Shown here: positions 6,771 to 15,159 of the stretch, one piece after another | How the letters are laid out: the number at the start of each line of letters is the position of its first letter | Position numbering within the stretch: the stretch's first letter is position 1 | Assembly (NCBI GenBank): GCA_943914355.1 | Contig: CALUBS010000005.1 | Coordinates: 32,601-96,600, forward strand | Direction of reading: 5' to 3' | From: an uncultured Corynebacterium sp. | GTDB lineage: Bacteria > Actinomycetota > Actinomycetes > Mycobacteriales > Mycobacteriaceae | Length of the DNA stretch: 64,000 bases | Notes under the pieces: generated by a model | Databases searched by the model: none | What the model saw: the letters and a program-made list of their open reading frames with translations, nothing else | What the model was told of the DNA's origin: nothing | Program-made: the position numbers and the translations under genes

Positions 6771-8447
6771 ATGGCTACCGCAACGACGACCAAACGCAAG
6801 CCACGCGCCAATAAGCCCGAGGGCCAGTGGAAAATTGACGGTAAGGAACCGTTGAATAACGATGAGGCCATCAAGCAGGACGATGGTGGTCTCTCAGCCA
6901 AGCAGCGCGTAATAGACATCTACTCTAGGCAGGGATTTTCCTCCATCCCACCGGAGGATTTAGCGCCGCGCTTTAAATGGTTGGGGCTGTATACGCAGCG
7001 CAATCAGAACTTGGGCGGGGAGATGACCGCCAAGCTGTCTAATGCAGAATTGCAAGATGAATACTTCATGATGCGCGTGCGCTTCGATGGCGGCCGTGCT
7101 GATCCGGCCAAGCTGCGCGCGGTGGGAGAAATCTCGCGCGATTATGCTCGCTCTACCGCGGACTTTACAGACCGGCAGAATATCCAGCTGCACTGGATTC
7201 AGATCGAAGACGTACCCACCATCTGGGACAAACTCGAATCTGTGGGCCTGGGCACCTTGATGGGATGCGGCGATGTGCCCCGCGTCATTTTGGGCTCGCC
7301 GGTCGCGGGAGTGGCTGAAGATGAGATTATCGATGCCACCCCAGCTATCGAGGAAATCAAGAATAATTACTTACCGCGCGAGGAGTTCCATAACCTTCCC
7401 CGCAAGTTCAAAACCGCTATTTCCGGCAATGCGCGCCAGGACGTTACGCACGAAATTCAAGACGTTGCCTTCGTAGGCGTCAACCACCCCGAATATGGGC
7501 CCGGCTTCGATTGCTTCGTGGGCGGGGGACTGTCCACCAACCCCATGCTCTCGCAGTCATTAGGCGCGTGGGTGCCACTCGAGCGCGTGCCGGAAGTATG
7601 GGCTGGCGTGGTCAGCATCTTCCGCGACTATGGCTTCCGCCGCAACCGCAATCGCGCGCGCCTGAAGTTCTTGGTGGCTAAATGGGGCATCGAAAAGTTC
7701 CGCCAAGTGCTCGAGGAGGAGTACTTGGACAAGCCGCTGGCCGATGGCATCCCGCTCGAGGTCAATCCCGGCAGCCGCGATCACCTAGGTGTGCACAAGC
7801 AAAAGGACGGCAAATTCTACGTTGGCGTGAAACCCACCGTGGGCCATGCAACGGGCGAACAGCTCATTGCCATTGCTGATGTGGCAGAAAAGTTCGGCAT
7901 CTCGCGCATCCGTACCACCCCGATGAAGGAATTGCTCTTCCTCGATGTGGAGGAAGACGATATTCCGGCGCTCTCGCGCGCGCTGGATGAAACGGGCCTG
8001 TATTCCCAGCCCACGGAGTTTCGCCGCGGCGTCATTTCCTGCACTGGTCTGGAATTTTGCAAGTTGGCGCACGTGACCACGAAGGCCCGTGCCATCGAAT
8101 TGGTGGACATCCTCGAAGACACCCTGGGGGATTTGGATGTGCCCATTTCCATCGCATTGAACGGTTGCCCCAATGCGTGCGCGCGCTCTCAGGTATCCGA
8201 TATCGGGCTCAAGGGCCAGATCGTCACCGATGCCGATGGCAACCGCGTCGAAGGTTTCCAAGTCCATTTGGGTGGCGCCTTAGGCCTTTCCCCTGACTGG
8301 GGCCGCAAGCTCCGCGGACACAAGGTCGTGGCCGATGAGGTCCCAGACTACGTCATACGGCTGGTCAATAAGTATAAGGAACAACGCGAAGAAGGCGAGC
8401 AGTTCCGCCACTGGGTACTGCGCGCCGAGGAGGAAGATCTGCAGTGA
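6771..8447 (+). CDS. cysI: Ferredoxin-dependent assimilatory sulfite reductase
   Basis: A 558-aa siroheme/4Fe-4S enzyme that reduces sulfite to sulfide with six electrons from ferredoxin. Two ferrite-type repeats are present. The siroheme-cluster cysteines are in CTGLEFCKLA and NGCPNACARSQ near the C-terminus, and TDRQNIQLHWIQ is in the first half. The AAGGGAGG Shine-Dalgarno at 6750-6757 is 13 nt from the ATG at 6771. It forms a tight operon with cysX (4-nt overlap), a sirohydrochlorin chelatase and cysZ. The genes for sulfate activation and APS/PAPS reduction that follow cysX in C. glutamicum are absent, so the operon handles sulfite, not sulfate. Confidence 0.93.
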   Translation: MATATTTKRKPRANKPEGQWKIDGKEPLNNDEAIKQDDGGLSAKQRVIDIYSRQGFSSIPPEDLAPRFKWLGLYTQRNQNLGGEMTAKLSNAELQDEYFMMRVRFDGGRADPAKLRAVGEISRDYARSTADFTDRQNIQLHWIQIEDVPTIWDKLESVGLGTLMGCGDVPRVILGSPVAGVAEDEIIDATPAIEEIKNNYLPREEFHNLPRKFKTAISGNARQDVTHEIQDVAFVGVNHPEYGPGFDCFVGGGLSTNPMLSQSLGAWVPLERVPEVWAGVVSIFRDYGFRRNRNRARLKFLVAKWGIEKFRQVLEEEYLDKPLADGIPLEVNPGSRDHLGVHKQKDGKFYVGVKPTVGHATGEQLIAIADVAEKFGISRIRTTPMKELLFLDVEEDDIPALSRALDETGLYSQPTEFRRGVISCTGLEFCKLAHVTTKARAIELVDILEDTLGDLDVPISIALNGCPNACARSQVSDIGLKGQIVTDADGNRVEGFQVHLGGALGLSPDWGRKLRGHKVVADEVPDYVIRLVNKYKEQREEGEQFRHWVLRAEEEDLQ

Positions 8448-8695
8448 ATTTTCGCCGTAAGCCTAACCCCAATCGCAATCACCCCACCTTTTGCCCCTAC
8501 TGCGCCGGCACCGATCTCTTCCCGGATGAAGAAGACGACTTTGCCTGGAATTGCCAGGAATGCCTGCGCGTATTTTCGGTCCGCTTCCACGGACAAGACG
8601 ATGCCCCCGTAGCACCGGCCCCAGCAGTCTCTTCCACCGAGGCCCTGCAGCGCTCCCTAGCCCGCCGCGGACACTCCACGGCTCCAGTGGATTAA
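8444..8695 (+). CDS. cysX: CysX, small zinc-ribbon/electron-transfer-like protein
   Basis: An 83-aa protein encoded directly after cysI with a GTGA overlap. It has two CxxC knuckles (CPYC and CQEC) about 20 residues apart and a short acidic loop between them. The C-terminal part is Ala/Pro-rich and looks disordered. The C. glutamicum orthologue lies in the same place in fpr2-cysIXHDNYZ and is thought to assist electron transfer to sulfite reductase. The four Cys could equally hold a structural zinc or iron. The function is inferred from context. Confidence 0.85.
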   Translation: MNFRRKPNPNRNHPTFCPYCAGTDLFPDEEDDFAWNCQECLRVFSVRFHGQDDAPVAPAPAVSSTEALQRSLARRGHSTAPVD

Positions 8696-8704
8696 GGATG
8701 CACC

Positions 8705-9430
8705 ATGACCGCACTCATTACCTTGTCCCACGGCTCGCGCCACCCGGGCGCCGCCGCCGGCGTTGAACAGCTCACCCAGGCCGCTGCCGCCGCGATTCCA
8801 GACCGACCTGCTTATCGTGCGGCGCACCTGGAGTTCAATACTCCCGATCTCACCGCCGCTGCGGTCGATCTCGCTCGTTGCGGGGAGGATACGGCCGTAG
8901 TCATTCCATTGCTCTTTACGCAGGGTTACCACCAGCGCGTTGACGTTCCCCGCGTTATCGCTGCGGCCGAACAGGCTTCAGGCCTGCGCTTGGTGCAAGG
9001 TGAGTGCTTAGGCGGAGGGCGTGCCGTACGAGATGTGGGCAGGCGGGAAGCCGCAGAAGCGCAATTGGCGGCGGTGCTCGCCGCACGCGCCAGGTCTGGG
9101 GATACCCACCACGTCATCTACTCCGTTGGTTCCTCTGCTGCTGCGGCCAATGACTCCATCCACCGGCTCGCCGCTCGGGTATCCCAGCTCACCGGTGTAC
9201 CCGCCACGGCCGCGTTCGCCACCCGCGGTGGCAGCAATGACATTCATGCATTGGCAAGAAGCACTGCGCGAATGCGGGTTATCCCGCTGTTTGTTACCGC
9301 AGGACTGCTTCTTAAACCACTGTCATCTACCCCCAGCAATGTCACCGTCGATCCCGTTCTTGGTACCGATCTCGCTGGCATCGTTGCTGCTCACTATCAC
9401 ATCGCCCAGGAGGTCGGTGTTCCATGCTAA
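8705..9430 (+). CDS. Sirohydrochlorin chelatase (CbiX/SirB family)
   Basis: A 241-aa single-chain CbiX-like chelatase that inserts Fe2+ into sirohydrochlorin to give siroheme, the cofactor of CysI. The N-terminal LSHGSRHPGA motif carries the family's metal-binding His. A second related half is visible (YSVGSSAAAANDSIHRLAA, VIPLFVTAGLLL), the internal duplication common in these chelatases. It starts 9 nt after cysX and overlaps cysZ by 7 nt, so it is cotranscribed. It corresponds in position to the gene called cysY in C. glutamicum. With cobA (convergent, 10440-11192) it supplies most of a siroheme pathway. Confidence 0.85.
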   Translation: MTALITLSHGSRHPGAAAGVEQLTQAAAAAIPDRPAYRAAHLEFNTPDLTAAAVDLARCGEDTAVVIPLLFTQGYHQRVDVPRVIAAAEQASGLRLVQGECLGGGRAVRDVGRREAAEAQLAAVLAARARSGDTHHVIYSVGSSAAAANDSIHRLAARVSQLTGVPATAAFATRGGSNDIHALARSTARMRVIPLFVTAGLLLKPLSSTPSNVTVDPVLGTDLAGIVAAHYHIAQEVGVPC

Positions 9431-10443
9431 CCCTTATTTTAATCGCCGTGGCCGGTGCGGCCGCCCAGCTTGTCGATGGCGGCATCGGCATGGGCTTCGG
9501 CGTTACCTCAACCACCATCCTCCTCCTGGCGGGCCTGGGACCCGCCCAAGCCTCCGCCGTAGTCCACACCGCGGAACTGGGGACGACTGCAATGTCTGGC
9601 CTCAGCCACGCCCGCTTTGGCAATGTGGATTGGAAAACCGTCTTCCGGCTGGGCGTGCCGGGTGCCATCGCGGCGTTTATCGGCGCCACCGTGCTCTCCA
9701 ATATCTCCACCGATGCGGCCGCTCCCATTACCGCGCTCATCCTGGTGGCCATCGGCAGCAACCTCATCTGGCGCTTTTCCCGCCCGCGCCGGGCGAAGTT
9801 CGTACAAAAACGCAGCCATTCCACCCCATTTTTGATCGGGCTCGGTTCTGTTGGCGGCTTCGTTGACTCCACCGGTGGCGGCGGCTGGGGTCCGGTGTCT
9901 ACCTCGACGCTTATGGCAATTGGCCGCGAGCAGCCTCGCCGCATCGTCGGCACGGTAAATACCGCCGAATTCCTGGTCACACTGGGCGCCACCCTCGGCT
10001 TCGTTGTTGGATTGTGGCAGGATATCGTCGCCAACCTCTCCGCCGTGTTGGCCCTGCTCATCGGTGGTTCCATTGCCGCGCCGATTGCGGCATGGGTGAT
10101 TTCCAGGATTGAGCCGGTCGTCCTCGGTGGCCTCGTGGGTACGGCTATCGTGGCGCTGAATATCGGCAAGGTCTTAGGCGGGCTAGAAACCTACTTCGGG
10201 CTGACGGTGCCGGGCTTCGTCTCCCCGCTGCTCATGGTCATGATTCTCGTCGTGGGTATTTCCGCTACCATCCACGGCGCGCGGGCTACCCGGGCTGCTC
10301 GCGTAAGGGAGCTGGAAGCCGAGAACGCCGAGACCAAGGCACACGCGGAATTTCATGCCGCAGGCTTTGCGCACAACGCGGCCGGTGCCTCCAAGGACGT
10401 GAGCATCGTGGAGGACTCCGCACCGCAGGCGGATAAGGCCTAA
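9424..10443 (+). CDS. cysZ: Sulfite/sulfonate TauE/SafE-family permease (CysZ)
   Basis: A 339-aa TauE/SafE (COG0730) membrane protein with about eight hydrophobic helices. The N-terminal GGIGMGFGVTSTTILLLAG and the duplicated GFVDSTGGGGWGPVSTSTLM are the family's half-repeats. The C-terminal 50 residues are polar and Ala/Glu-rich. In C. glutamicum cysZ is described as a sulfate permease of the cys operon. With no sulfate-reduction genes here, sulfite or another sulfonate-derived anion is the more likely substrate. Its stop overlaps that of cobA by 4 nt. Confidence 0.85.
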   Translation: MLTLILIAVAGAAAQLVDGGIGMGFGVTSTTILLLAGLGPAQASAVVHTAELGTTAMSGLSHARFGNVDWKTVFRLGVPGAIAAFIGATVLSNISTDAAAPITALILVAIGSNLIWRFSRPRRAKFVQKRSHSTPFLIGLGSVGGFVDSTGGGGWGPVSTSTLMAIGREQPRRIVGTVNTAEFLVTLGATLGFVVGLWQDIVANLSAVLALLIGGSIAAPIAAWVISRIEPVVLGGLVGTAIVALNIGKVLGGLETYFGLTVPGFVSPLLMVMILVVGISATIHGARATRAARVRELEAENAETKAHAEFHAAGFAHNAAGASKDVSIVEDSAPQADKA

Positions 10444-11192
10444 TCCCCGGCTGGGCCGAGGCCGGCAACCTCGCCAATGACATAGACGGCGGGGGAGGAG
10501 ACATTATGATCCTCCATCGTCTGCGCAAGTTGCGCTAGTTCACAGCGAAATTCCCGCTGCGTGTTCAGGGTGCCCTCCTGGATAATCGCGCACGGTGTCG
10601 AGCCAGCGAGCCCGCCGTCTTGCAATGCCCTGGCAATCGCCGGGGCATTTTTCACGCCCATGATAATGGATAAGGTCGCGCCGGATTGGGCCAGGGCGTG
10701 CCAATCCACGAGGGACTTCTCGTGCCCCGGAGGCAGGTGGCCCGATACGACGGTAAAGCCGTGGACCATGCCGCGCTGGGTGACGGGGATGCCAATGCCT
10801 GCAGGCACGGAAATAGCGGAGGTCACTCCCGGGATCACGGTGGTGGGGATAGATGCCTGGGCTAGGGCCTGTACCTCTTCAAAGCCGCGGCCGAACACGA
10901 AAGGATCGCCGCCCTTGAGCCGCGCCACCTTCCGCCCGGCTTGGGCATGCTCGATGAGCAGCTCATTGATCTTGTCCTGCGTAATCGACTTCTTGTAGGG
11001 CAGCTTGGAGACATCGATAAGCTCCTTTGCGGAAATATCGCAGAGCTTATCCAACTGCGGGGCAGGGCCTAGGTGATCGGTCAAGATGACCTCGGCCTCC
11101 TGTAAGGCGCGCATGCCGCGAACCGTAATCAGGTCCCACGCGCCGGGGCCGCCACCGATAAGGGATACGGGATGAATCTGTGCTGACGTCAT
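10440..11192 (-). CDS. cobA: Uroporphyrinogen-III C-methyltransferase (SUMT)
   Basis: A 250-aa SAM-dependent tetrapyrrole methylase that converts uroporphyrinogen III to precorrin-2 for siroheme. Signatures are GGGPGAWDLITVRGMRALQ at the N-terminus, the SAM-site RLKGGDPFVFGRGFEE near residue 90, and PGVTSAISVPAGIGIPVTQRG. There is no CysG-type dehydrogenase/ferrochelatase domain, so the NAD-dependent oxidation of precorrin-2 must be done elsewhere. It is convergent with and overlaps cysZ, and it sits beside the sulfite reductase operon whose cofactor it helps make. Confidence 0.9.
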   Translation of the reverse strand: MTSAQIHPVSLIGGGPGAWDLITVRGMRALQEAEVILTDHLGPAPQLDKLCDISAKELIDVSKLPYKKSITQDKINELLIEHAQAGRKVARLKGGDPFVFGRGFEEVQALAQASIPTTVIPGVTSAISVPAGIGIPVTQRGMVHGFTVVSGHLPPGHEKSLVDWHALAQSGATLSIIMGVKNAPAIARALQDGGLAGSTPCAIIQEGTLNTQREFRCELAQLAQTMEDHNVSSPAVYVIGEVAGLGPAGD

Positions 11193-11233
11193 GCCGCACC
11201 ATCTTAGTGGGAGCCCGACTATGCTAGAGCGAT

Positions 11234-12283
11234 ATGGATAACGGTTTCACTGATGGTTCCACCTATGACACCGAAACGGTGCGATTTTTTGATGTCGCCC
11301 ACGAGGGTGCGCAGATTCGTCTGCTCGCCGGGCAAGTGGAGCGCTGGGGTGAAATCTTAAACGGGCTCAACCCGCGCTCCTTGGTCATATTACCCACCGA
11401 CGCCATCGCCCGCGAGGCAGCGCACCTCGGCGTCGGCTTGGCCGAACCGCTGCGCATCCCGCTGGTGGTGACGGAATCGCTGCCGCAGTACGTGGGCGCG
11501 CTCGATATCGTCGTGGCAGTGGGCGAGCCCGCAGAATGCGATTGGGCCTCCCGCGCACTCATTGCCGCGAGCCAGCGCGGCGCCACCACAATTCTGGTGG
11601 GCCCGGCAAGCGGTCCCTTGGTAGAGGATTGCCCAGAGGACACCCTGATTGCCCCGTCGCTTCCCACCGCAGAGGGCTGCTCGCCGGCGCGATTTATCAC
11701 GGCCCTATACGCGCTGTGCAGCATCGTGCATACCTCCCCGCATGCGGTGCGCGAGGAGCTAGAGGACCTCGCCGCCGCCGTGGACCGCGAAATCGAGCAG
11801 CTTTCTCCAGAGCGCGATGATGCCATCAATCCGGGACGGCAGCTGCGCGAATACGCAGAGGTTGCGCGGATTATCCATTCTTGCGTTATCGATCCCTATG
11901 CATATGCCGAGCGCCGCGAGCGCGTGCACATCGATACCCTGGTCGCCCGCATGGCCGCGACTATCTGGGCCGTGCACGGGCTGCCCGGGACCTTCGTCGA
12001 GCCCGCTGACCTGAGTGGCGCACTCGACCGAGGCGCCGAATCCAGCACGGCGTCCACGCCGGCCGATGACCTTTTCTACGATCCCTTTATCGACGGTGCT
12101 GGCGCGGAGGCACCTTTGATACCCTTAAAAGTGATTTTCTGGGGGCAGGAAGAGGCGAACCTGCCCAACTCGCTTGCAGTCCGCAGCACCGACCCGGAAC
12201 CGGGCCTAGGGCACCTTGCCCGCTCGCTGCAGCTTATTACGCGGAGTTTTGCCGCGACCGCCTACGAGATTTCTAAAGGATAG
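11234..12283 (+). CDS. TobH/Rv3256c-like protein, SIS-related
   Basis: A 349-aa conserved actinobacterial protein normally located between phosphomannomutase and manA. It shows an SIS-like organisation (SLVILPTDAIAREAAHLG, DIVVAVGEPAECDWASRALIAASQRG) but no recognisable catalytic motif. Relatives are annotated TobH or phosphosugar-isomerase-like. The ATG at 11234 lies 8 nt after TATGCT (11220-11225) with no Shine-Dalgarno, suggesting a leaderless mRNA. It ends 6 nt before manA, so the two are cotranscribed. The function is unknown; a role with GDP-mannose supply is inferred from synteny. Confidence 0.75.
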   Translation: MDNGFTDGSTYDTETVRFFDVAHEGAQIRLLAGQVERWGEILNGLNPRSLVILPTDAIAREAAHLGVGLAEPLRIPLVVTESLPQYVGALDIVVAVGEPAECDWASRALIAASQRGATTILVGPASGPLVEDCPEDTLIAPSLPTAEGCSPARFITALYALCSIVHTSPHAVREELEDLAAAVDREIEQLSPERDDAINPGRQLREYAEVARIIHSCVIDPYAYAERRERVHIDTLVARMAATIWAVHGLPGTFVEPADLSGALDRGAESSTASTPADDLFYDPFIDGAGAEAPLIPLKVIFWGQEEANLPNSLAVRSTDPEPGLGHLARSLQLITRSFAATAYEISKG

Positions 12284-12289
12284 AAATAT

Positions 12290-13543
12290 ATGCAATTACT
12301 GGAAGGCGCAATCCGCAACTATTCCTGGGGATCACGCACCCTCATCCCTGAGCTGCGGGGCGAAGAAGCCGCAGGAAAGCCGGTAGCTGAACTCTGGTTT
12401 GGTGCCCACCCCGGTGATCCTTCCACGGTGGAAGGCCAGCTTCTCAACGAGGTGATTGCGGAGGATCCAGAAGGCCAGTTGGGTACGCGAGTCTACAAAG
12501 AATACGGCGAAAAACTGCCGTTTTTGTTGAAGATTCTCGCCGCCGAAGACCCGCTATCTTTGCAGGCCCACCCCTCCAAGGAGCAGGCCGAAGAGGGCTT
12601 CTCCCGCGAAAACGAGGCGGGTATTGCCCTGCAGGCCGCAAATCGCAATTACAAGGACGATAACCACAAGCCGGAACTTATCGTGGCGCTCTCGGATTTC
12701 TACGCCATGGCCGGGTTCCGTCCCCTAGCACAAACCCGCGAGCTCTTTGCCGCCTTGGAGTGCCCAGAGCTTGAGCGTTATCTTGCCATGCTTGACGATG
12801 ACCCCGCGGAATCCTCCGAATCCGCCAACCTCCGGGTGCTTTTCACCACGTGGATTACCATCCCTTCGGCCAAGCGCAAGGAGCTTATTAAGGCCATCAT
12901 TGCCGCCGGCGAGCGCCTGATTTCCGCCGACCCGAAGGATTGGAAGGCGCGGGTCATGGCTACGGTGGTGGACCTGAATGACCGCTATCCTGGCGATATT
13001 GGCGTGCTTGGCGCGCTCTTGCTCAACCACATCGAGCTTGCCCCAGGTGAGGCCGTCTACCTCGACGCCGGGCAGCTCCATGCGTATGTCTCCGGACTTG
13101 GCGTAGAAATAATGGCCAATTCCGATAACGTCTTGCGCGGCGGATTGACCCCGAAATTCGTGGATGTGCCGGAGTTGGTGAAGGTCCTGACCTATGCGGC
13201 CGCCAATGAGCCGCGGGTGCAGCAAAAAGATAAGCGGGACCAGGATAACGTCCATGGTGCCGAGGCTTGGTCCTATCCGGTGCCCATCGATGAATTTCTG
13301 CTTGATCGCGCCGAGCTCGGGCCCGATTCTTCCGTCGACCTCGATTATGACGGCCCCACCATCGCCTTGTGCACCGCTGGTTCCCTTAACCTTCGCAATG
13401 CCGCGGGCGAGGAATTGATCCTTTCTCCGGGCCAAGCCGCATGGCTGCCGGCCTCCGATGGTGTGGTTACCGCCCAAGCTCACGCTGTACATGAGTCAAG
13501 TCCTGAGGACCGCACGGCGCAATTATTCGTCGCCCGAGTCTAA
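12290..13543 (+). CDS. manA: Mannose-6-phosphate isomerase, class I
   Basis: A 417-aa zinc enzyme that interconverts fructose-6-P and mannose-6-P, the entry to GDP-mannose. The metal ligands are visible in LQAHPSKEQAEEGF (Gln/His), KPELIVAL (Glu) and YLDAGQLHAYVSG (His). The C-terminal jelly-roll is complete. AAAGGATAG precedes the ATG at 12290, and a strong terminator follows. It completes the manA-pmmA-manC route present in the window. Confidence 0.93.
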   Translation: MQLLEGAIRNYSWGSRTLIPELRGEEAAGKPVAELWFGAHPGDPSTVEGQLLNEVIAEDPEGQLGTRVYKEYGEKLPFLLKILAAEDPLSLQAHPSKEQAEEGFSRENEAGIALQAANRNYKDDNHKPELIVALSDFYAMAGFRPLAQTRELFAALECPELERYLAMLDDDPAESSESANLRVLFTTWITIPSAKRKELIKAIIAAGERLISADPKDWKARVMATVVDLNDRYPGDIGVLGALLLNHIELAPGEAVYLDAGQLHAYVSGLGVEIMANSDNVLRGGLTPKFVDVPELVKVLTYAAANEPRVQQKDKRDQDNVHGAEAWSYPVPIDEFLLDRAELGPDSSVDLDYDGPTIALCTAGSLNLRNAAGEELILSPGQAAWLPASDGVVTAQAHAVHESSPEDRTAQLFVARV

Positions 13544-13557
13544 TAGGTCTTATAACT

Positions 13558-13598
13558 GTGCCCCCTTGCTAGAAAATCCCAGCAAGGGGGCACTTTTA
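13558..13598 (+). terminator. Strong intrinsic terminator after manA
   Basis: Perfect 13-bp stem, GTGCCCCCTTGCT (13558-13570) and AGCAAGGGGGCAC (13581-13593), with a 10-nt loop followed by TTTTAGG. Confidence 0.93.
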
Positions 13599-13663
13599 GG
13601 TGTTGGCGGCATTTGGGCCGAGGCTAACTCCTTGGTACCAGTTGCGCTAGCCGCATAGAGGAC

Positions 13664-14530
13664 TTAGCGCGCAGCGGAAGATCCCGCGGCAGAGCTTCCC
13701 GTTGCCGGGAGATCCGTGGGCTCTTGGTTTCCCGTCTGTTGCGTAGTGGCAGGCTTCCCGGTTGCTTCCGGCTTGGCGTGGGATTTATTTTTCGCCTGCG
13801 GTGCGCTAGAAGGCGCGCTCGTTCCCGCACCGTGATCCTCTGTGGTGGCATTACGAGCAGACGGGGTGCGCTGCGCGCTCCCGTTGGTATATGACTTTTG
13901 TGGGGCCTGCGTTGATGGCGACTCCGGGTTATCGGATCCGGCGGGCTCTACCGGTTTTCCGGACTCTCCACCCTGTTCACTTTGACCTGGCTTCCCCTCG
14001 CTTGGAGCAGAAGATGGAGCTGGTGAGCTTGGTGCCGGGAAAGACGGTGCTAAGTTATCCGGCTTGCTGGGATTATCCGGCGCTGCCTGCATGGTGCCGG
14101 CACCGTTACCATTCTGCGGAGCCTGGCCGCCCTGGGCGGACGGGGCGTTATTAGCGGAAGCGTCTGGAGAGTAGACATTTCCGGGGCGGTACACCTTGGT
14201 AGGGCGGGTAGCCGCGTGGGGATGCGTGACGGCATTGGGCGCCAAGTATGGGTCCGTCGATTGCGGGCGCTGATGGTCCGATTCACCAGCGCCTGAATTA
14301 GACTCTGCGGAGGTGGAGTTTTCCGGCGAAGGCTTCTTATGTGTCGACGATGTCGTCGATTCTTCAGCGGAAGTATTTTTTGGTGCCACGCTAGAGGTAG
14401 GGGACTCATTCGCGGCGTTGGAGTAACGGGCGCTCGGCGTGCTCATGCGCCACACGCCCACTCCCACGACGACGGCGGCGATAAGGCCGAGCACGATGAA
14501 CACGTACACGCGACGTGAATCTGGCTTCAT
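13664..14530 (-). CDS. Membrane-anchored Pro/Ser-rich extracellular protein with stray LPATG
   Basis: A 288-aa protein with an N-terminal hydrophobic helix (about residues 9-27, VYVFIVLGLIAAVVVGVGV). The rest is a roughly 250-residue low-complexity chain rich in Pro, Ser, Ala, Asn and Gln. It ends DLPATGSSAAGSSAAR, a sortase-like LPXTG that lacks the hydrophobic helix and positive tail a sortase substrate needs. Downstream frames do not supply one. It is probably a signal-anchored wall-spanning protein; no family is recognised. It has its own promoter region, divergent from the DUF4259 gene. Confidence 0.7.
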   Translation of the reverse strand: MKPDSRRVYVFIVLGLIAAVVVGVGVWRMSTPSARYSNAANESPTSSVAPKNTSAEESTTSSTHKKPSPENSTSAESNSGAGESDHQRPQSTDPYLAPNAVTHPHAATRPTKVYRPGNVYSPDASANNAPSAQGGQAPQNGNGAGTMQAAPDNPSKPDNLAPSFPAPSSPAPSSAPSEGKPGQSEQGGESGKPVEPAGSDNPESPSTQAPQKSYTNGSAQRTPSARNATTEDHGAGTSAPSSAPQAKNKSHAKPEATGKPATTQQTGNQEPTDLPATGSSAAGSSAAR

Positions 14531-14742
14531 CGTGCTCTCCTTTCTTAGTTACATAGGGTGGGTAACAAGTTGATAACGAGAGTATCATGCATTGGAATTT
14601 TCGCGACAGCCTTTAGAATCCGTGATATGTGAACAAAGCTCAAACGGGAAAGTGGATTTTCTATGCAATCCTTTTCATGCCCGATTTTTCTGCGCCGCAA
14701 AAGCGTGTATAAATGGCGCTAAACCCGTCGAAGGAGTGAGAA

Positions 14743-15096
14743 ATGAGCAGCTGGGACGAAGAGATTTTTAGCACCGATCTCAACGTGGATTTTCTAGATG
14801 AATTGGCAAACCTCGATGAAGAAGGGGTAATCCGCGCAGTACAGGATGCCTGCGAGGTGGCTCGCAGCAAGAACGATTTAACCGAGGAAGAACAGCTCAA
14901 CGCCCACGCTGCGGCCACGATCGCCGCCATTTGGGCGGGCGCGCCGTTCAGCGCCAGCGAAACCGTTGAAGACTACCCCTATATTAGGGACTTGGTGGGA
15001 ACCGTTGACGATACCCTGACCGAAAATGCCCTTGAGATCCTGGATACCGTCGAAGAAGACTACGACGTGGAACCGTTTATCGAGGCGCTTTCTTAA
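14743..15096 (+). CDS. DUF4259 domain protein
   Basis: A 117-aa acidic, largely helical cytosolic protein. It begins MSSWDEEIFSTDLNVDFLDEL, the recognisable DUF4259 start, and contains AHAAATIAAIWAGAPFS. GAAGGAG lies 7 nt before the ATG. TATAAA (14709-14714) is a likely -10. The orthologue stands before tmk and mtrAB in C. glutamicum as well. The function is unknown. Confidence 0.8.
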   Translation: MSSWDEEIFSTDLNVDFLDELANLDEEGVIRAVQDACEVARSKNDLTEEEQLNAHAAATIAAIWAGAPFSASETVEDYPYIRDLVGTVDDTLTENALEILDTVEEDYDVEPFIEALS

Positions 15097-15159
15097 AACC
15101 CACCTCCCTCGGTGCCGCTGGCGCCGCCTAGGAGCAGAAAGGATTCTGCATATCTCACC

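Noticed and set aside
12725-13492. 255-codon minus-strand frame
   Set aside because: Antisense to manA, whose zinc ligands and full length are clear.
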